DNA of 54,755 bases from an uncultured Collinsella sp. (GCA_900544645.1 UQWG01000008.1:1-54755), one strand, 5' to 3'; positions 33,966 to 42,207 are shown, numbered from the stretch's first letter. Notes: generated by a model not told the origin, from the letters alone. Numbers and translations: made by a program.

Positions 33966-34451
33966 ATGAGCAACAAGAAACTGCCCGAGAATGCAACCAA
34001 GACTGAAGGCGCCGAGCTCGCCCGCCGTGGAAGGGGCGAAATATCCACCGCAACGGCGGTGCCCCACGTGAGCTATGACGACCTTCGCCATGCCGACCGC
34101 ATCACCGTTGAAGGTCTTGAGGTTTTTGCTAACCATGGCGTGTATCCCGAAGAGAACGCGCTGGGCCAGAAGTTCATCGTGTCCTTGGTACTCTATGCCG
34201 ACCTGCGTGCAGCGGGGGAGCACGATAACCTGGACGCCTCGATTGACTATGGCTCGGTGTGCCACGATGTCGATGGCTATCTGCGCGAGCATACGTTTAA
34301 GCTCATCGAGGCTGCAGCTGAGGGTGTGGCCCAGATGCTGCTGCGTCGTTACCCCTTGCTGCTTGGCGTGCGCGTTAAGCTCGATAAGCCTTGGGCGCCC
34401 GTCGGTCTTCCCCTGGCAAGCTGCGGTGTCGAGATCGAGCGCGTGCGCTAA
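33966..34451 (+). CDS. folB: dihydroneopterin aldolase
   Basis: A 161-residue protein; the aldolase domain occupies about 45-161 (ITVEGLEVFANHGVYPEENALGQ, LIEAAAEGVAQMLL, VKLDKPWAP). It cleaves dihydroneopterin to 6-hydroxymethyl-dihydropterin and glycolaldehyde. The 40-residue polar N-terminal tail is not part of the usual family of about 120 residues. It could reflect a later true start, but GAAGGAGACG just upstream of ATG 33966 supports the long form. folP and folK are not in the window. Confidence 0.88.
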   Translation: MSNKKLPENATKTEGAELARRGRGEISTATAVPHVSYDDLRHADRITVEGLEVFANHGVYPEENALGQKFIVSLVLYADLRAAGEHDNLDASIDYGSVCHDVDGYLREHTFKLIEAAAEGVAQMLLRRYPLLLGVRVKLDKPWAPVGLPLASCGVEIERVR

Positions 34452-34457
34452 CCGGTT

Positions 34458-35234
34458 CTAATATGTCTCTATGGGTGGCTGCTTGAGCCGCTGGGACAGT
34501 GCTCTATTGTTGGGGCAGTACGTGTCGAGCAGGGCGTGAAACCGCTGATTGTGGCTTGGCTCGAGCAAGTGGACGAGCTCGTGGGCGACAACCATGTCAA
34601 GGCACTCGACGGGGTAGGCGGCAAGTTCTCGTGCGATGCGAATGGCGCCGGTTTTGGGCGTGCATGATCCCCAGCGCGTTTTCATGCTGCGCACGGAAAC
34701 GCGGGAAACGGCGACACCCATTGCGATTTCGTATGCGTGCACCATATCCCGCAGCGCCGATGTGACTTTGGACGTATAGAGCTGGTCAATATGGGCTTGG
34801 ATCTCACTGGGCGTTAAGCCGTCGAGGGGCGCGTTCCACTTGGCCTGCGGACGTTCGTCTGGCTCGTCGGTACCCATAAAGCTTGCGAACGTGGCTTGTT
34901 TGGGCCGCGGTGCGGGTGACTTAAAGTTGTGATCGAGCGCATCTTGTACCGTGATGGGCTTGCCCCAAAGTGCAATGATGGACGAGGGGCTGAGCGGCTC
35001 TCGCGCCGTCGCCTGACGTTGCTCGCGCTGGGCAAGCCGGCTGATAATCCAGGCGCTGTTGCGCTTCACAAACGCTTCGATACGCTCGCGGCTGGCGCCG
35101 AGCGGTGCGCTGGCGTGGACCTCACCGCTCGATGTGACGCGCAGGTTGAAGTTTTTGACGCGCTTTTTGGTAACGACGACGGGGATGGGCGTCCCATCCG
35201 GTCGGGATACGGAAATCGTAAACTGCTGCGTCAA
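34458..35234 (-). CDS. YgjP/DUF45-family zinc metallopeptidase
   Basis: A 258-residue M48-related protein. It has the family motif MKTRWGSC and the zinc site VVAHELVHLLEPSHNQRF (HExxH plus a downstream His). A TTG start at 35234 is proposed because GAAGGA lies 6 nt upstream; an in-frame ATG at 35267 and a TTG at 35297 are alternatives with weaker ribosome sites. A Pro/charged insert (about residues 85-130) separates the N-terminal part from the catalytic part. Substrates of this family are unknown. It is convergent with folB, with only 6 nt between the stops. Confidence 0.82.
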   Translation of the reverse strand: MTQQFTISVSRPDGTPIPVVVTKKRVKNFNLRVTSSGEVHASAPLGASRERIEAFVKRNSAWIISRLAQREQRQATAREPLSPSSIIALWGKPITVQDALDHNFKSPAPRPKQATFASFMGTDEPDERPQAKWNAPLDGLTPSEIQAHIDQLYTSKVTSALRDMVHAYEIAMGVAVSRVSVRSMKTRWGSCTPKTGAIRIARELAAYPVECLDMVVAHELVHLLEPSHNQRFHALLDTYCPNNRALSQRLKQPPIETY

Positions 35235-35308
35235 AAGCGGTCCTTCAGATTGGGGACGGGCCGGCATGTCGACCGTTCGGCATGTCGGCCCGCTCAAGGG
35301 ATGTGAAA

Positions 35309-36322
35309 TTAATAACGCTCAAAGAAGGCAAGCGCGTTGTCGCTGCAGAGCTTCTGCATCACAGTCTTGCCAAAATGCTTGGAAAGCATGTTCTGGAACT
35401 CGGGCATCTTGCTGGCATCGGAGAGGAAAGCGGGCACCGTGGCACCGTCCCAGTCGCCGCCGAGCGCGATGGCGTCCTCGCCGCCCAGGTCGAGCCAGTG
35501 CTCGATATGTGCCGCCAGCTGGTCGAAGGTGACGCCTGCGGCGGTCTTGTCGGTTGCGTCGTTGGAAAGGAACTCGCTGCAGTAGTTGAGGCCGACGATG
35601 CCACCCATGTCGCGAATGGTGCGGAACTGGTCGTCGGTGAGGTTGCGCTTAACGCCGCAAACTGCACGGGAGTTGGAGTGGCTGGCGACGAAGGGGCGCG
35701 TGGCGTGGGCGACAACCTCGTCAAAGCACTCGTCGTTGAGGTGGGAGACATCGAGTACCATGCCGGCGTGCTCCATCTGCGTAAGTGCCTCGATGCCGGC
35801 GGCGGTGAGGCCGGCGTGGGTATCGTGTCCGCTCGCGAGCGGTCCCTGCGCATTCCAGCTGAGCGATGACATGAGTACGCCCAAGCTCTTGAGCACCTCG
35901 ATCAGCGCGGGGTCCTCGGCAAAGAACGTGGCGTTTTCGATGGTGTGGATGCAGGCGACCTTGCCGTCCTTGAGCGCAGGGCGAATGTCTGCCGCGCTGC
36001 GTACGTTGACCATGCGGTCGTGGTTGAGCATTGCCTGGCCGCTCATATGCGCCATGATCTGCGCCTGGAAGCGCGCGGCGTGGGCGGTGGGAATCTCATC
36101 GGGGACAAACGTGGCGAAGCACTGTGCCCATGGCGTGTTGCCGATCTTTGCGAGCGAGATGGCGCAGGCGTTGCCCTCGATGAGGTCGAAATCTTGCGGA
36201 TGCGTTTCGTCGCCGGGGAAATAACCGTCGGTGCCGGCGGTAAAGCGCAGGTCGAGATCGAGCGTGGCCCAGCCGATTCGGTCGGCGGTGTCGCAGTGTA
36301 GGTCAAATACGGGATATGCCAT
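35309..36322 (-). CDS. membrane-dipeptidase family protein (peptidase M19)
   Basis: A 337-residue amidohydrolase-fold dipeptidase. Binuclear-zinc residues are in FDLHCDT (HxD), the Glu in IHTIENA, His in LDVSHLND and VASHSNSRAV, and Asp in ALGGDWDG. It hydrolyses dipeptides and in some relatives beta-lactams. There is no signal peptide, so it is probably cytoplasmic and could process peptides imported by Opp. ATG 36322 has GGAGGAACC directly upstream; the longer form is rejected. Confidence 0.9.
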   Translation of the reverse strand: MAYPVFDLHCDTADRIGWATLDLDLRFTAGTDGYFPGDETHPQDFDLIEGNACAISLAKIGNTPWAQCFATFVPDEIPTAHAARFQAQIMAHMSGQAMLNHDRMVNVRSAADIRPALKDGKVACIHTIENATFFAEDPALIEVLKSLGVLMSSLSWNAQGPLASGHDTHAGLTAAGIEALTQMEHAGMVLDVSHLNDECFDEVVAHATRPFVASHSNSRAVCGVKRNLTDDQFRTIRDMGGIVGLNYCSEFLSNDATDKTAAGVTFDQLAAHIEHWLDLGGEDAIALGGDWDGATVPAFLSDASKMPEFQNMLSKHFGKTVMQKLCSDNALAFFERY

Positions 36323-36442
36323 GGTTCCTCCGGTTGCAGCGTTTCTTTGCAAACTGTCATTGAATTGTATGACTAGGGTATAGTTAGCGCCATATGTTCA
36401 CGGCGGCCCGCGTTGTGCGCCGCCCTTATCACGGAGGTTACC

Positions 36443-36871
36443 ATGTCCAACCAGGGCAAGAAGGTCAAGACCCATTATCGCGGCACGCTCGATGACGGCA
36501 CGCAGTTCGATAGCTCCTACGATCGCGGCGAGCCGCTGGAGTTCACCTGCGGCGCCGGTCAGATGATCAAGGGCTTCGACGCCGCTGTTGTCGACATGCA
36601 GGTGGGCGAGAAGAAGACCGTGCACATTCCTGCTGCCGATGCCTACGGCGAGCACAATCCCGAGATGGTTATTACCTTCCCGGCCGAACAGGTTCCCAAC
36701 ATCGAGCAGATCGAGAAGGGCATGAAGCTCTTCCTGTCCACGCCGAGCGGCATGCCCGTCCTCGCCGTGGTCATCGACGTGACGCCCGAGGCAGTGACGC
36801 TCGACGCCAACCACGAGTTGGCCGGCAAGGATCTCAACTTTGATATCGAGCTTGTTGAGGTCGAGGGTTAG
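36443..36871 (+). CDS. FKBP-type peptidyl-prolyl isomerase, SlyD-like
   Basis: A 142-residue protein with the SlyD fold. The FKBP part (KVKTHYRGTLDDGTQFDSSYDRGEPLEFTCGAGQMIKGFDAAV) is interrupted by an insert-in-flap domain (about 65-125: GEHNPEMVITFPAEQVPN ... LDANHELAGKDLNFDIELV). It lacks the His/Cys-rich nickel-binding tail of E. coli SlyD. It acts as a proline isomerase and chaperone, and in some bacteria in nickel delivery. The next gene, 3 nt downstream, is UreE-like, which makes a metal-related pairing plausible. The start follows ACGGAGG. Confidence 0.88.
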   Translation: MSNQGKKVKTHYRGTLDDGTQFDSSYDRGEPLEFTCGAGQMIKGFDAAVVDMQVGEKKTVHIPAADAYGEHNPEMVITFPAEQVPNIEQIEKGMKLFLSTPSGMPVLAVVIDVTPEAVTLDANHELAGKDLNFDIELVEVEG

Positions 36872-36874
36872 AGT

Positions 36875-37453
36875 ATGCCTGAGCGCTTGGTTTCGACGAC
36901 ATGCTTGGGAAATCTCAACGATCCGTCCTATGAACTCCTGCTTCGCCGGAAGCTGGGCGGCGTCTTTGAAGTTGACGAGCTGCTGCTCGATTGGGACCAG
37001 GCTGATGTATGCGCGTTTGTGGGCGTGACGGAGCTGGGGCGCACGGTCGATGTTCGGCTGGATACTGCCGACGGCGGTTGTCTTGTCGACGGCGACGTGC
37101 TCGCCGTCGACCACACGGGTGCGGTGCCCGTGGCGGTTGTCGTGCACCTGCGCAGCGCCGAGGTTTATTTGGTCGAAGTTGACCGCATGGACCCGATTGC
37201 GCTCGCGCATGCGTGCTGGGAGATCGGCAATATGCATGCGCCGCTTTTTCGAGGCGATTCGGACGAGCATACCGTGCGCATGTATACGCCGGTGCAGCCT
37301 GTTTTGGGCCGCATGCTCCGGGGCGTCGAGGGCGTTCGGCTCTCGAGGGTTATCCGTGAACTCGATTCGGACCGGCGCTTTGCGTCGAGTGCGGCGGATG
37401 CCGTTGTGAGTATGGCTCCAGACTTTACGATCGTAAAGAAGGCGCGCGGTTAA
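36875..37453 (+). CDS. UreE-like protein (orphan nickel-chaperone homologue)
   Basis: A 192-residue protein. Residues about 108-165 (LAHACWEIGNMHAPLF ... VLGRMLRGVEGVRL) match the UreE C-terminal domain (LAKACYALGNRHVPL ... VLDDMLRQFG in Klebsiella, from memory), keeping the conserved GN-x-H with His121. The HDHV segment that supplies further ligands in urease UreE is replaced by TPVQP, and there is no His-rich tail. The N-terminal part is compatible with the UreE peptide-binding domain. No urease or hydrogenase genes are nearby. It probably forms an operon with the SlyD-like gene. Confidence 0.65.
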   Translation: MPERLVSTTCLGNLNDPSYELLLRRKLGGVFEVDELLLDWDQADVCAFVGVTELGRTVDVRLDTADGGCLVDGDVLAVDHTGAVPVAVVVHLRSAEVYLVEVDRMDPIALAHACWEIGNMHAPLFRGDSDEHTVRMYTPVQPVLGRMLRGVEGVRLSRVIRELDSDRRFASSAADAVVSMAPDFTIVKKARG

Positions 37454-37466
37454 CGTGCGTATAAGT

Positions 37467-37508
37467 AAGACGGACTTTGAGAGGCAACTATTCAAAGTCC
37501 GTCTTTCT
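37467..37508 (+). terminator. terminator between UreE-like and HAD genes
   Basis: AAGACGGACTTTGA (37467-37480) and TCAAAGTCCGTCTT (37492-37505) form a perfect 14-bp stem, with TCT following. Confidence 0.88.
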
Positions 37509-37536
37509 GTTGATGAGATGCTGTGGGGGAAAGCAT

Positions 37537-38334
37537 ATGGGTCTTGAAGGAATCAAGCTGATTGCATGCGATTTGGACGGCACGTTGCTGCATCCGGGGG
37601 AGCGCGAGCCGCGTTCCGAGGCCTTTGAGCTCATCGATGAGCTGCATCGTCGCGGTATCGTGTTTATGCCGGCGAGCGGCCGTCAATATGCGAGCTTGCG
37701 CTACCTGTTTGCCCCGGTGGCCGATGAGCTCGCCTATGTATGCGAAAACGGAGCCCTGGTGATGAGCGAGGGGCGTGCCGTTGTCAAGCGTTCCATGGAA
37801 CGTAGCCTTGCTATGGATATCGCGAATGCCGTGGTTGCGTATCCCCATGCCGACGTGACCCTTTCATGTGAGGGACACCTCTACACCATGAGCGGCAACA
37901 ATGCATTCGTCGATCATTTGCGCTATGAGGTCCACTGCGATGTGGCGGTGGTCGACCGCCCCGAGGACATCGACGAGGACGTCATTAAGATTGCCTTCCA
38001 GACGCCCGAGGTGGATCAGCCGGCGGCCCTGGAGTATTTCGAGCGCCTCTTTAGCGACCGTGTTGACGTGATGACGTCGGGAACCGAATGGACGGACTTT
38101 ATCGGTTTCGGTTCGGGCAAGGGCTCCGCGCTTGCCGATTACGGTCGTGCCCTGGGTATTTCGCCCGATGAGATGATGGCGTTTGGCGATAACGAAAACG
38201 ATCGCGACATGCTCAACGTCGTGGGCCATCCTTATCTAATGGAGAACTGCAACCCCTCTATGCGTGGCATTAACGACCGCGTCCGCTACGTGCGCACGGT
38301 CGAAGAAGAGCTGCGTCGTCTACTTGCTGAGTAG
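37537..38334 (+). CDS. Cof-type HAD-superfamily hydrolase
   Basis: A 265-residue HAD phosphatase with a type IIB (Cof) cap. Motif I is ACDLDGTLL, motif II PASGRQ, motif III lysine is in GSGKGSAL and motif IV is FGDNENDRDML. Relatives dephosphorylate sugar phosphates, FMN or pyridoxal phosphate; the substrate is not predictable. ATG 37537 is chosen with GGGGGAAAG upstream. It is convergent with the Fur-family gene. Confidence 0.9.
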   Translation: MGLEGIKLIACDLDGTLLHPGEREPRSEAFELIDELHRRGIVFMPASGRQYASLRYLFAPVADELAYVCENGALVMSEGRAVVKRSMERSLAMDIANAVVAYPHADVTLSCEGHLYTMSGNNAFVDHLRYEVHCDVAVVDRPEDIDEDVIKIAFQTPEVDQPAALEYFERLFSDRVDVMTSGTEWTDFIGFGSGKGSALADYGRALGISPDEMMAFGDNENDRDMLNVVGHPYLMENCNPSMRGINDRVRYVRTVEEELRRLLAE

Positions 38335-38340
38335 ACATTT

Positions 38341-38405
38341 GGGACATGTCTAGAAATCTACTTTTTGCTGCAAAGTGCGGAAAGGTGGATTTTAAGGCAT
38401 GTTCC
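38341..38405. repeat. two-tier hairpin between convergent genes (possible divergent family-B member)
   Basis: GGGACATG (38341-38348) pairs with CATGTTCC (38398-38405). After 5-nt internal loops, an inner stem of about 11 bp (AAATCTACTTT with AAAGGTGGATTT, two G-T pairs) follows. The apex TTTGCTGCAAAGTGCGGAAA resembles the apices of the repeats at 47530 and 48711 (TTTGCGGCAGAATAGGGG). It probably terminates both flanking genes. Confidence 0.6.
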
Positions 38406-38411
38406 AAACAT

Positions 38412-38792
38412 CTACCTACAGTCGGGGCAGAGACCCTCGAAGATGGTGTAGTGCGACGTGACGTGCCAGCCGATTTGCTCGGACGCCTTGGCGTCGAGCT
38501 GGGCATCGAAGGGGAGCGGTACGTCGATGACGCGGCTGCACGAGGTGCAGATGATATGCGCATGCGGCTCGATCGTGCGATCGAAGCGGCTGCCGCCCGG
38601 CGTCTTGATGGAGAGAATCTCGCCGGCATCTGCCAAGAGATTGAGGTTGCGGTAGACCGTGCCGCGGCTGATCTTGTCATCCTGTTCGCGCACGGCGTCG
38701 TAGATTTCGTCGGCGGTGGGATGGTTATAGCTTTGGCGCACGGCGTCAAGAACCAGCTTTCGCTGCTTGGTATTCCTTCTTTGCACCGCCAT
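38412..38792 (-). CDS. Fur-family transcriptional regulator
   Basis: A 126-residue metal-dependent repressor. The winged helix includes HPTADEIYDAVREQDDKISRGTVYRNLNLLADAGEI. The regulatory metal-site region has HAHIICTSCSRVIDV, and the structural zinc Cys pairs are CTSC and CPDC. Length and sequence are in the PerR/Fur range; Fur, PerR and Zur cannot be told apart safely. The ATG at 38792 follows GAGGCGAGG. The AT-rich region just upstream (38820-38852) may hold its promoter and an autoregulatory site. Confidence 0.88.
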   Translation of the reverse strand: MAVQRRNTKQRKLVLDAVRQSYNHPTADEIYDAVREQDDKISRGTVYRNLNLLADAGEILSIKTPGGSRFDRTIEPHAHIICTSCSRVIDVPLPFDAQLDAKASEQIGWHVTSHYTIFEGLCPDCR

Positions 38793-38853
38793 GCGCCTCG
38801 CCTCTTTTCTATTAACGGTCGTAGGTAAATGATACCGTATTTAGCACACAATA

Positions 38854-39264
38854 CTAATAATGAGGACTGAAACCGTCTTCATTGGCAAGTGGGGCTCGGG
38901 CCTGGGCGTCTACGAGGCGAAAACGCGTTCCCATGCGCTCGTAGGAGGCATGAAGCGCCTCGAGATGAGATAGGACGTTTGCCGGAGCTCCCTGTATCTC
39001 CATCTCGACTGAGCCGTCTTCCATGTTACGCACCCAGCCGGTGAGTGCGCGTGCCTGTGCGAGGTTGGTGTTGGTAAAGCGAAAACCAACGCCTTGGACT
39101 TGCCCCGCCCAGCGCAGGAAATAGCGCAGGGGAGTGTCTTGAGTGGCCTCGTCGCTTGCGAGTACGGTAAGCCTGCGGCGCAGCTCGAGCTCGACGTTTG
39201 ATGGTTTTTGAGGCTCTCGACTGCCGCCGGTGACGCTGGAGAAGAACGTATCGAAGAGGCCCAT
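38854..39264 (-). CDS. acylphosphatase with N-terminal extension
   Basis: A 136-residue protein. The acylphosphatase domain (about 46-130) has the signature GQVQGVGFRFTN with the catalytic Arg, and the catalytic Asn in GWVRNMEDGSVEMEIQG. It hydrolyses acyl phosphates. The first 45 residues (MGLFDTFFSSVTGGSREPQ...) are not part of the normal family of about 90 residues. The ATG at 39264 follows the stop of the oxidoreductase gene by 2 nt, so the two are cotranscribed. Confidence 0.85.
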   Translation of the reverse strand: MGLFDTFFSSVTGGSREPQKPSNVELELRRRLTVLASDEATQDTPLRYFLRWAGQVQGVGFRFTNTNLAQARALTGWVRNMEDGSVEMEIQGAPANVLSHLEALHASYERMGTRFRLVDAQARAPLANEDGFSPHY

Positions 39265-39266
39265 CG

Positions 39267-40373
39267 CTATGCCTGCTTGCCTGCGTCGGCCGGGAAGGTA
39301 ATGCCGGCCTGCTGGCGCACGGCATCCATGATGCGCAGTGAGACGAGCGTGACATCGCGGTAGTGGCCAAGCTCGTGGCGTCCCGCCGGGGTCTCCCAAA
39401 TCTCTTCCTTGACGTTATCGATGCCGCCGATGGCGGTGATAAAGTCTGCGAGTTCGTATTCCATAGTGTTGCTCGATTTGGGCAGGTCGAGCACGCGGCC
39501 GTTGTCGCCCTGTTCGCGCGGTGCCTCGGTCGCCGAGCCGCGTACGACTTCGCCGCGATAGTCGATGCGGACGTTGCGGGGCGTGGACAGATGGTCGATC
39601 TGGATAGTGCCGTGCTCGCCTTCGATCTGCGAGGGCAGCAGGTCATTCGTAATTTTGGAGTGCGCGAGCTCGACGGAGATGCGGCCTCCGCCATAGCTGG
39701 CGAGGATGGAACCGCAGCCGTCGATGGGGCCGTGCGTGAGCTGTCGCGTGGTGGGGTCGAGCAGAGTAGTCATGCTCGTAAGGCCGGAAGGCATGCCGAA
39801 AATCTCGACCATGGGCTCGACGGCGTAGACGCCAATGTCCATGAGGGAACCCGATGCCATATTGCAGTCGAAGATATTGGTGGCGCGTCCCGCGAGAATC
39901 TCGTTGTAGCGCGAGGAATACTTGCCAAAGCGCAATGAGGCGCGGCGGATGGGGGCGATCTCGCCCAGGGCGTCCTCGATGGCGTGGAAGGCGGGATCGT
40001 GGAGGGGACGCATGGCCTCGAGGGCCACGACACCTGCTGCCTCGGCAGCGCGGAAGACTTCCAGCGCCTGCGCTTCGGTGGCGCAGAAGGGTTTCTCGAC
40101 GATGACGTGCTTGCCACCGGCGATGCAGGCAAGGGCCTGCTCGTAGTGAAGTGCGTTAGGGCTGCCGATATAGACGGCGTCGACGTCGACGGCGGACGCA
40201 AGCTCGTCAAGTGCGGTGAAGTTACGTTCGCCGCCGTGTTCGGCGGTAAAGGCAGTACCGCGATTGGCGTCGCGCGAAAGCGTGCCCACAAACGCGGCTT
40301 GGTCGTTGGCGTTGACGACTTGGATAAAGTCGTCGGTGATCATGGATGTGCCGATGGTCGCGATGCGCAGCAT
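39267..40373 (-). CDS. Gfo/Idh/MocA-family oxidoreductase
   Basis: A 368-residue NAD(P)-dependent sugar-type dehydrogenase. It has a Rossmann N-terminus (MLRIATIGTSMITDDFIQ), the conserved catalytic-region motif VEKPF, and a GFO_IDH_MocA C-terminal domain (SGSLMDIGVYAVEPMVEIFG). The substrate is unknown. The ATG at 40373 follows AGGGGGACG; upstream in-frame residues have low-complexity non-coding character. It forms a two-gene unit with acylphosphatase. A related protein is encoded at 47629. Confidence 0.88.
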   Translation of the reverse strand: MLRIATIGTSMITDDFIQVVNANDQAAFVGTLSRDANRGTAFTAEHGGERNFTALDELASAVDVDAVYIGSPNALHYEQALACIAGGKHVIVEKPFCATEAQALEVFRAAEAAGVVALEAMRPLHDPAFHAIEDALGEIAPIRRASLRFGKYSSRYNEILAGRATNIFDCNMASGSLMDIGVYAVEPMVEIFGMPSGLTSMTTLLDPTTRQLTHGPIDGCGSILASYGGGRISVELAHSKITNDLLPSQIEGEHGTIQIDHLSTPRNVRIDYRGEVVRGSATEAPREQGDNGRVLDLPKSSNTMEYELADFITAIGGIDNVKEEIWETPAGRHELGHYRDVTLVSLRIMDAVRQQAGITFPADAGKQA

Positions 40374-40446
40374 ACGTCCCCCTTGCGTTGTTTGGTCTAC
40401 AGGATGAGTGTAGCGCGTGGGGATATAAAGCTGCGCGAAAACGCTA

Positions 40447-40932
40447 TTACAGGTCGCTCTCGTTAAAGCCGGTGTCGATATCGAGGTTGCTGCCGTCGGC
40501 CGCCGTGGTGGCAAGCTCGTCGCAGCGCTCGTTGAGCTCATGGCCGGCGTGGCCCTTAACCCAGATGAACTCCACTTTGTGCTTGCTCTTTGCGGTGAGC
40601 AGGCGCTCCCACAAGTCGCGGTTCTTGACAGGCTGCTTGTTGGCGGTCTTCCAGCCGCGTTTTTTCCAGCCGTCGATCCAGTGTTTATTGAAAGCGTTGA
40701 CGACGTACTGCGAATCGGAATGGACCTCGACCTCGCAGGGGCGGTTGAGCGCCTCGAGCGCCACGATGACCGCCATGAGCTCCATGCGGTTGTTGGTGGT
40801 CTTGGCGTAGCCGCGCGAAAGCTCGGAGGTGAAGGTCTTGCCGGCGGGGTTGGTGTATTTGAGCACGGCGCCGTAGCCGCCGCGTCCCGGATTTGATCGG
40901 GCCGAGCCGTCGGTATAGATGATGACCTTCAC
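40447..40932 (-). CDS. rnhA: ribonuclease HI
   Basis: A 161-residue RNase H. The catalytic DEDD set is visible: Asp in IIYTDGSARSNPGRGGYG, Glu in RMELMA, Asp in VHSDSQYV and Asp in GHELNERCDELA. The basic protrusion (HWIDGWKKRGWKTANKQPVKN) matches bacterial type HI. It degrades RNA in RNA-DNA hybrids. The GTG at 40932 follows AAAGGAACCAT; the longer upstream reading is not conserved. Confidence 0.93.
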   Translation of the reverse strand: MKVIIYTDGSARSNPGRGGYGAVLKYTNPAGKTFTSELSRGYAKTTNNRMELMAVIVALEALNRPCEVEVHSDSQYVVNAFNKHWIDGWKKRGWKTANKQPVKNRDLWERLLTAKSKHKVEFIWVKGHAGHELNERCDELATTAADGSNLDIDTGFNESDL

Positions 40933-41031
40933 ATGGTTCCTTTCGTTGGGTACGTTTCGTGTGAGTGACCATTGTAGCGCCATGTCCGCCGGGGGCTAGC
41001 AATCTACGATTTCTACCCCGTCTTCCGACAG

Positions 41032-41934
41032 TTAGTTGGCATGGATGATACGGTTGAGCTCGTCGAGGTATTGCTGCAAGAGGGGAGAGGGCTTGCGCTC
41101 GTCGTGCATGATATAGCCTACGTGCATCGTTGGGGCGTCTGCTAACGGGATCGATGCCATACCCCATTGCATTTCATTGGAGAGGACACCGGTCGACAGG
41201 GTGTAACCGTTCGACGTGATAAGTAAGTTAGTAAGTGTTCCGCGGTCCGAGATTCGTATGTTGCGGTCGCAAGGGATATAGCTAAAAGGTTCCTCGGCGT
41301 AATAGAAGGAGTTTGAGGTTCCCTGCTCAAAGCTGTAGCGCGTATAGGGTGTGAGGTCGGCAAGGGACAGCTGCGGGCGGCGGGCAAGCGGGTGGCGCTC
41401 GCTAACGAAGACGTGGACTTTTGCATCAAAGAGGGGATGAAAGCTCGCTCGGGCATCGGTAAAGGCCTTCTGCAAGACACGGGTATTAAAGTCATCCAGA
41501 TAGAGGATGCCGATATCGCTGCGAAACGCGCGCACGTCGTCGATAATCTGCGCTGTGGTGGTCTCGCGCATGATGAACTCGAACTTGCTGTCGCGGCAGC
41601 GCTCGACTACGTTGACAAAGGCCTCGACCGAAAAGGCGTAGTGTTGGGCGGAAATGGCGAGGCGGGCTTGCGGGGTACCGCCGTCCTCGTAGCGGGCCTC
41701 GAGCATGTCGGCCTGCTCTACGACCTGGCGTGCATAACCCAAAAGCTCGGTGCCGTCGTTGGTGAGTGCAACACCGCGGCTGGAGCGCGTAAAGATTTCG
41801 ATATGAAGTTCCTGCTCCAGGCTTTTGACGGCATTGGAGATATTGGACTGTGCCGTATAGAGGCGCTGGGCTGCGGCGTTGATCGAACCGGACTCTGCCA
41901 CGGCGATCAAAAAGCGAAGCTGTTGGAGGGTCAT
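41032..41934 (-). CDS. LysR-family transcriptional regulator
   Basis: A 300-residue LTTR. The N-terminal helix-turn-helix is LRFLIAVAESGSINAAAQRLYTAQSNISNAVKSLEQELHIEIFTRSSRGVALTNDG, followed by the LysR substrate domain from about residue 90. It is divergent from metY with a dyad between them, so control of sulfur-amino-acid synthesis is likely. The coinducer is unknown. AAAGGACG lies upstream of the ATG at 41934. Confidence 0.9.
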   Translation of the reverse strand: MTLQQLRFLIAVAESGSINAAAQRLYTAQSNISNAVKSLEQELHIEIFTRSSRGVALTNDGTELLGYARQVVEQADMLEARYEDGGTPQARLAISAQHYAFSVEAFVNVVERCRDSKFEFIMRETTTAQIIDDVRAFRSDIGILYLDDFNTRVLQKAFTDARASFHPLFDAKVHVFVSERHPLARRPQLSLADLTPYTRYSFEQGTSNSFYYAEEPFSYIPCDRNIRISDRGTLTNLLITSNGYTLSTGVLSNEMQWGMASIPLADAPTMHVGYIMHDERKPSPLLQQYLDELNRIIHAN

Positions 41935-41954
41935 CGGCGCCCGTCCTTTCGAGT

Positions 41955-41975
41955 GTTATCTATAAAACCGATAAC
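41955..41975. promoter_or_regulatory. LysR-type operator dyad
   Basis: GTTATC-N9-GATAAC is a perfect dyad containing the T-N11-A core recognised by LysR regulators. It lies about 20 bp upstream of the lysR-type start and upstream of the divergent metY leader. It probably serves autoregulation and metY activation. Confidence 0.6.
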
Positions 41976-42092
41976 AGGTTAGCGCTTTTAAGTGATTGAC
42001 CGAGGAAAACAATGCTCGTACTATTCAAAACACACAAAGACGGTAGGTAATTAAGCCAACTACGGAACCGGGATGCGAAAGGAGGCCCGCAT

Positions 42093-42146
42093 ATGAATTG
42101 CTTACCAAGACGAATGCCGGGCTCCTGTTTGCGCCCGTCGGCGTGA
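42093..42146 (+). CDS. short cysteine-containing leader ORF upstream of metY
   Basis: A 17-codon ORF, MNCLPRRMPGSCLRPSA, starts 7 nt after an excellent AAAGGAGG (42078-42085). It has two Cys and two Met codons in 17. A CTCCTG / CAGGAG pairing (42122-42127 with about 42149-42154) spans its second half and stop. Position and composition suggest translation-linked attenuation of the sulfur enzyme downstream. This is inference; the peptide itself has no known homologue that I can name. Confidence 0.55.
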   Translation: MNCLPRRMPGSCLRPSA

Positions 42147-42207
42147 TCAGGAGACAGCCACTTACTTCTCTAACTCTAATTACTTTTATTCGATCAAGGA
42201 GATCATC

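Noticed and set aside
41935..42207. A SAM or other known riboswitch upstream of metY
   Set aside because: No SAM-I type conserved core was recognised; the short leader ORF with a strong Shine-Dalgarno is the better explanation of the spacer.
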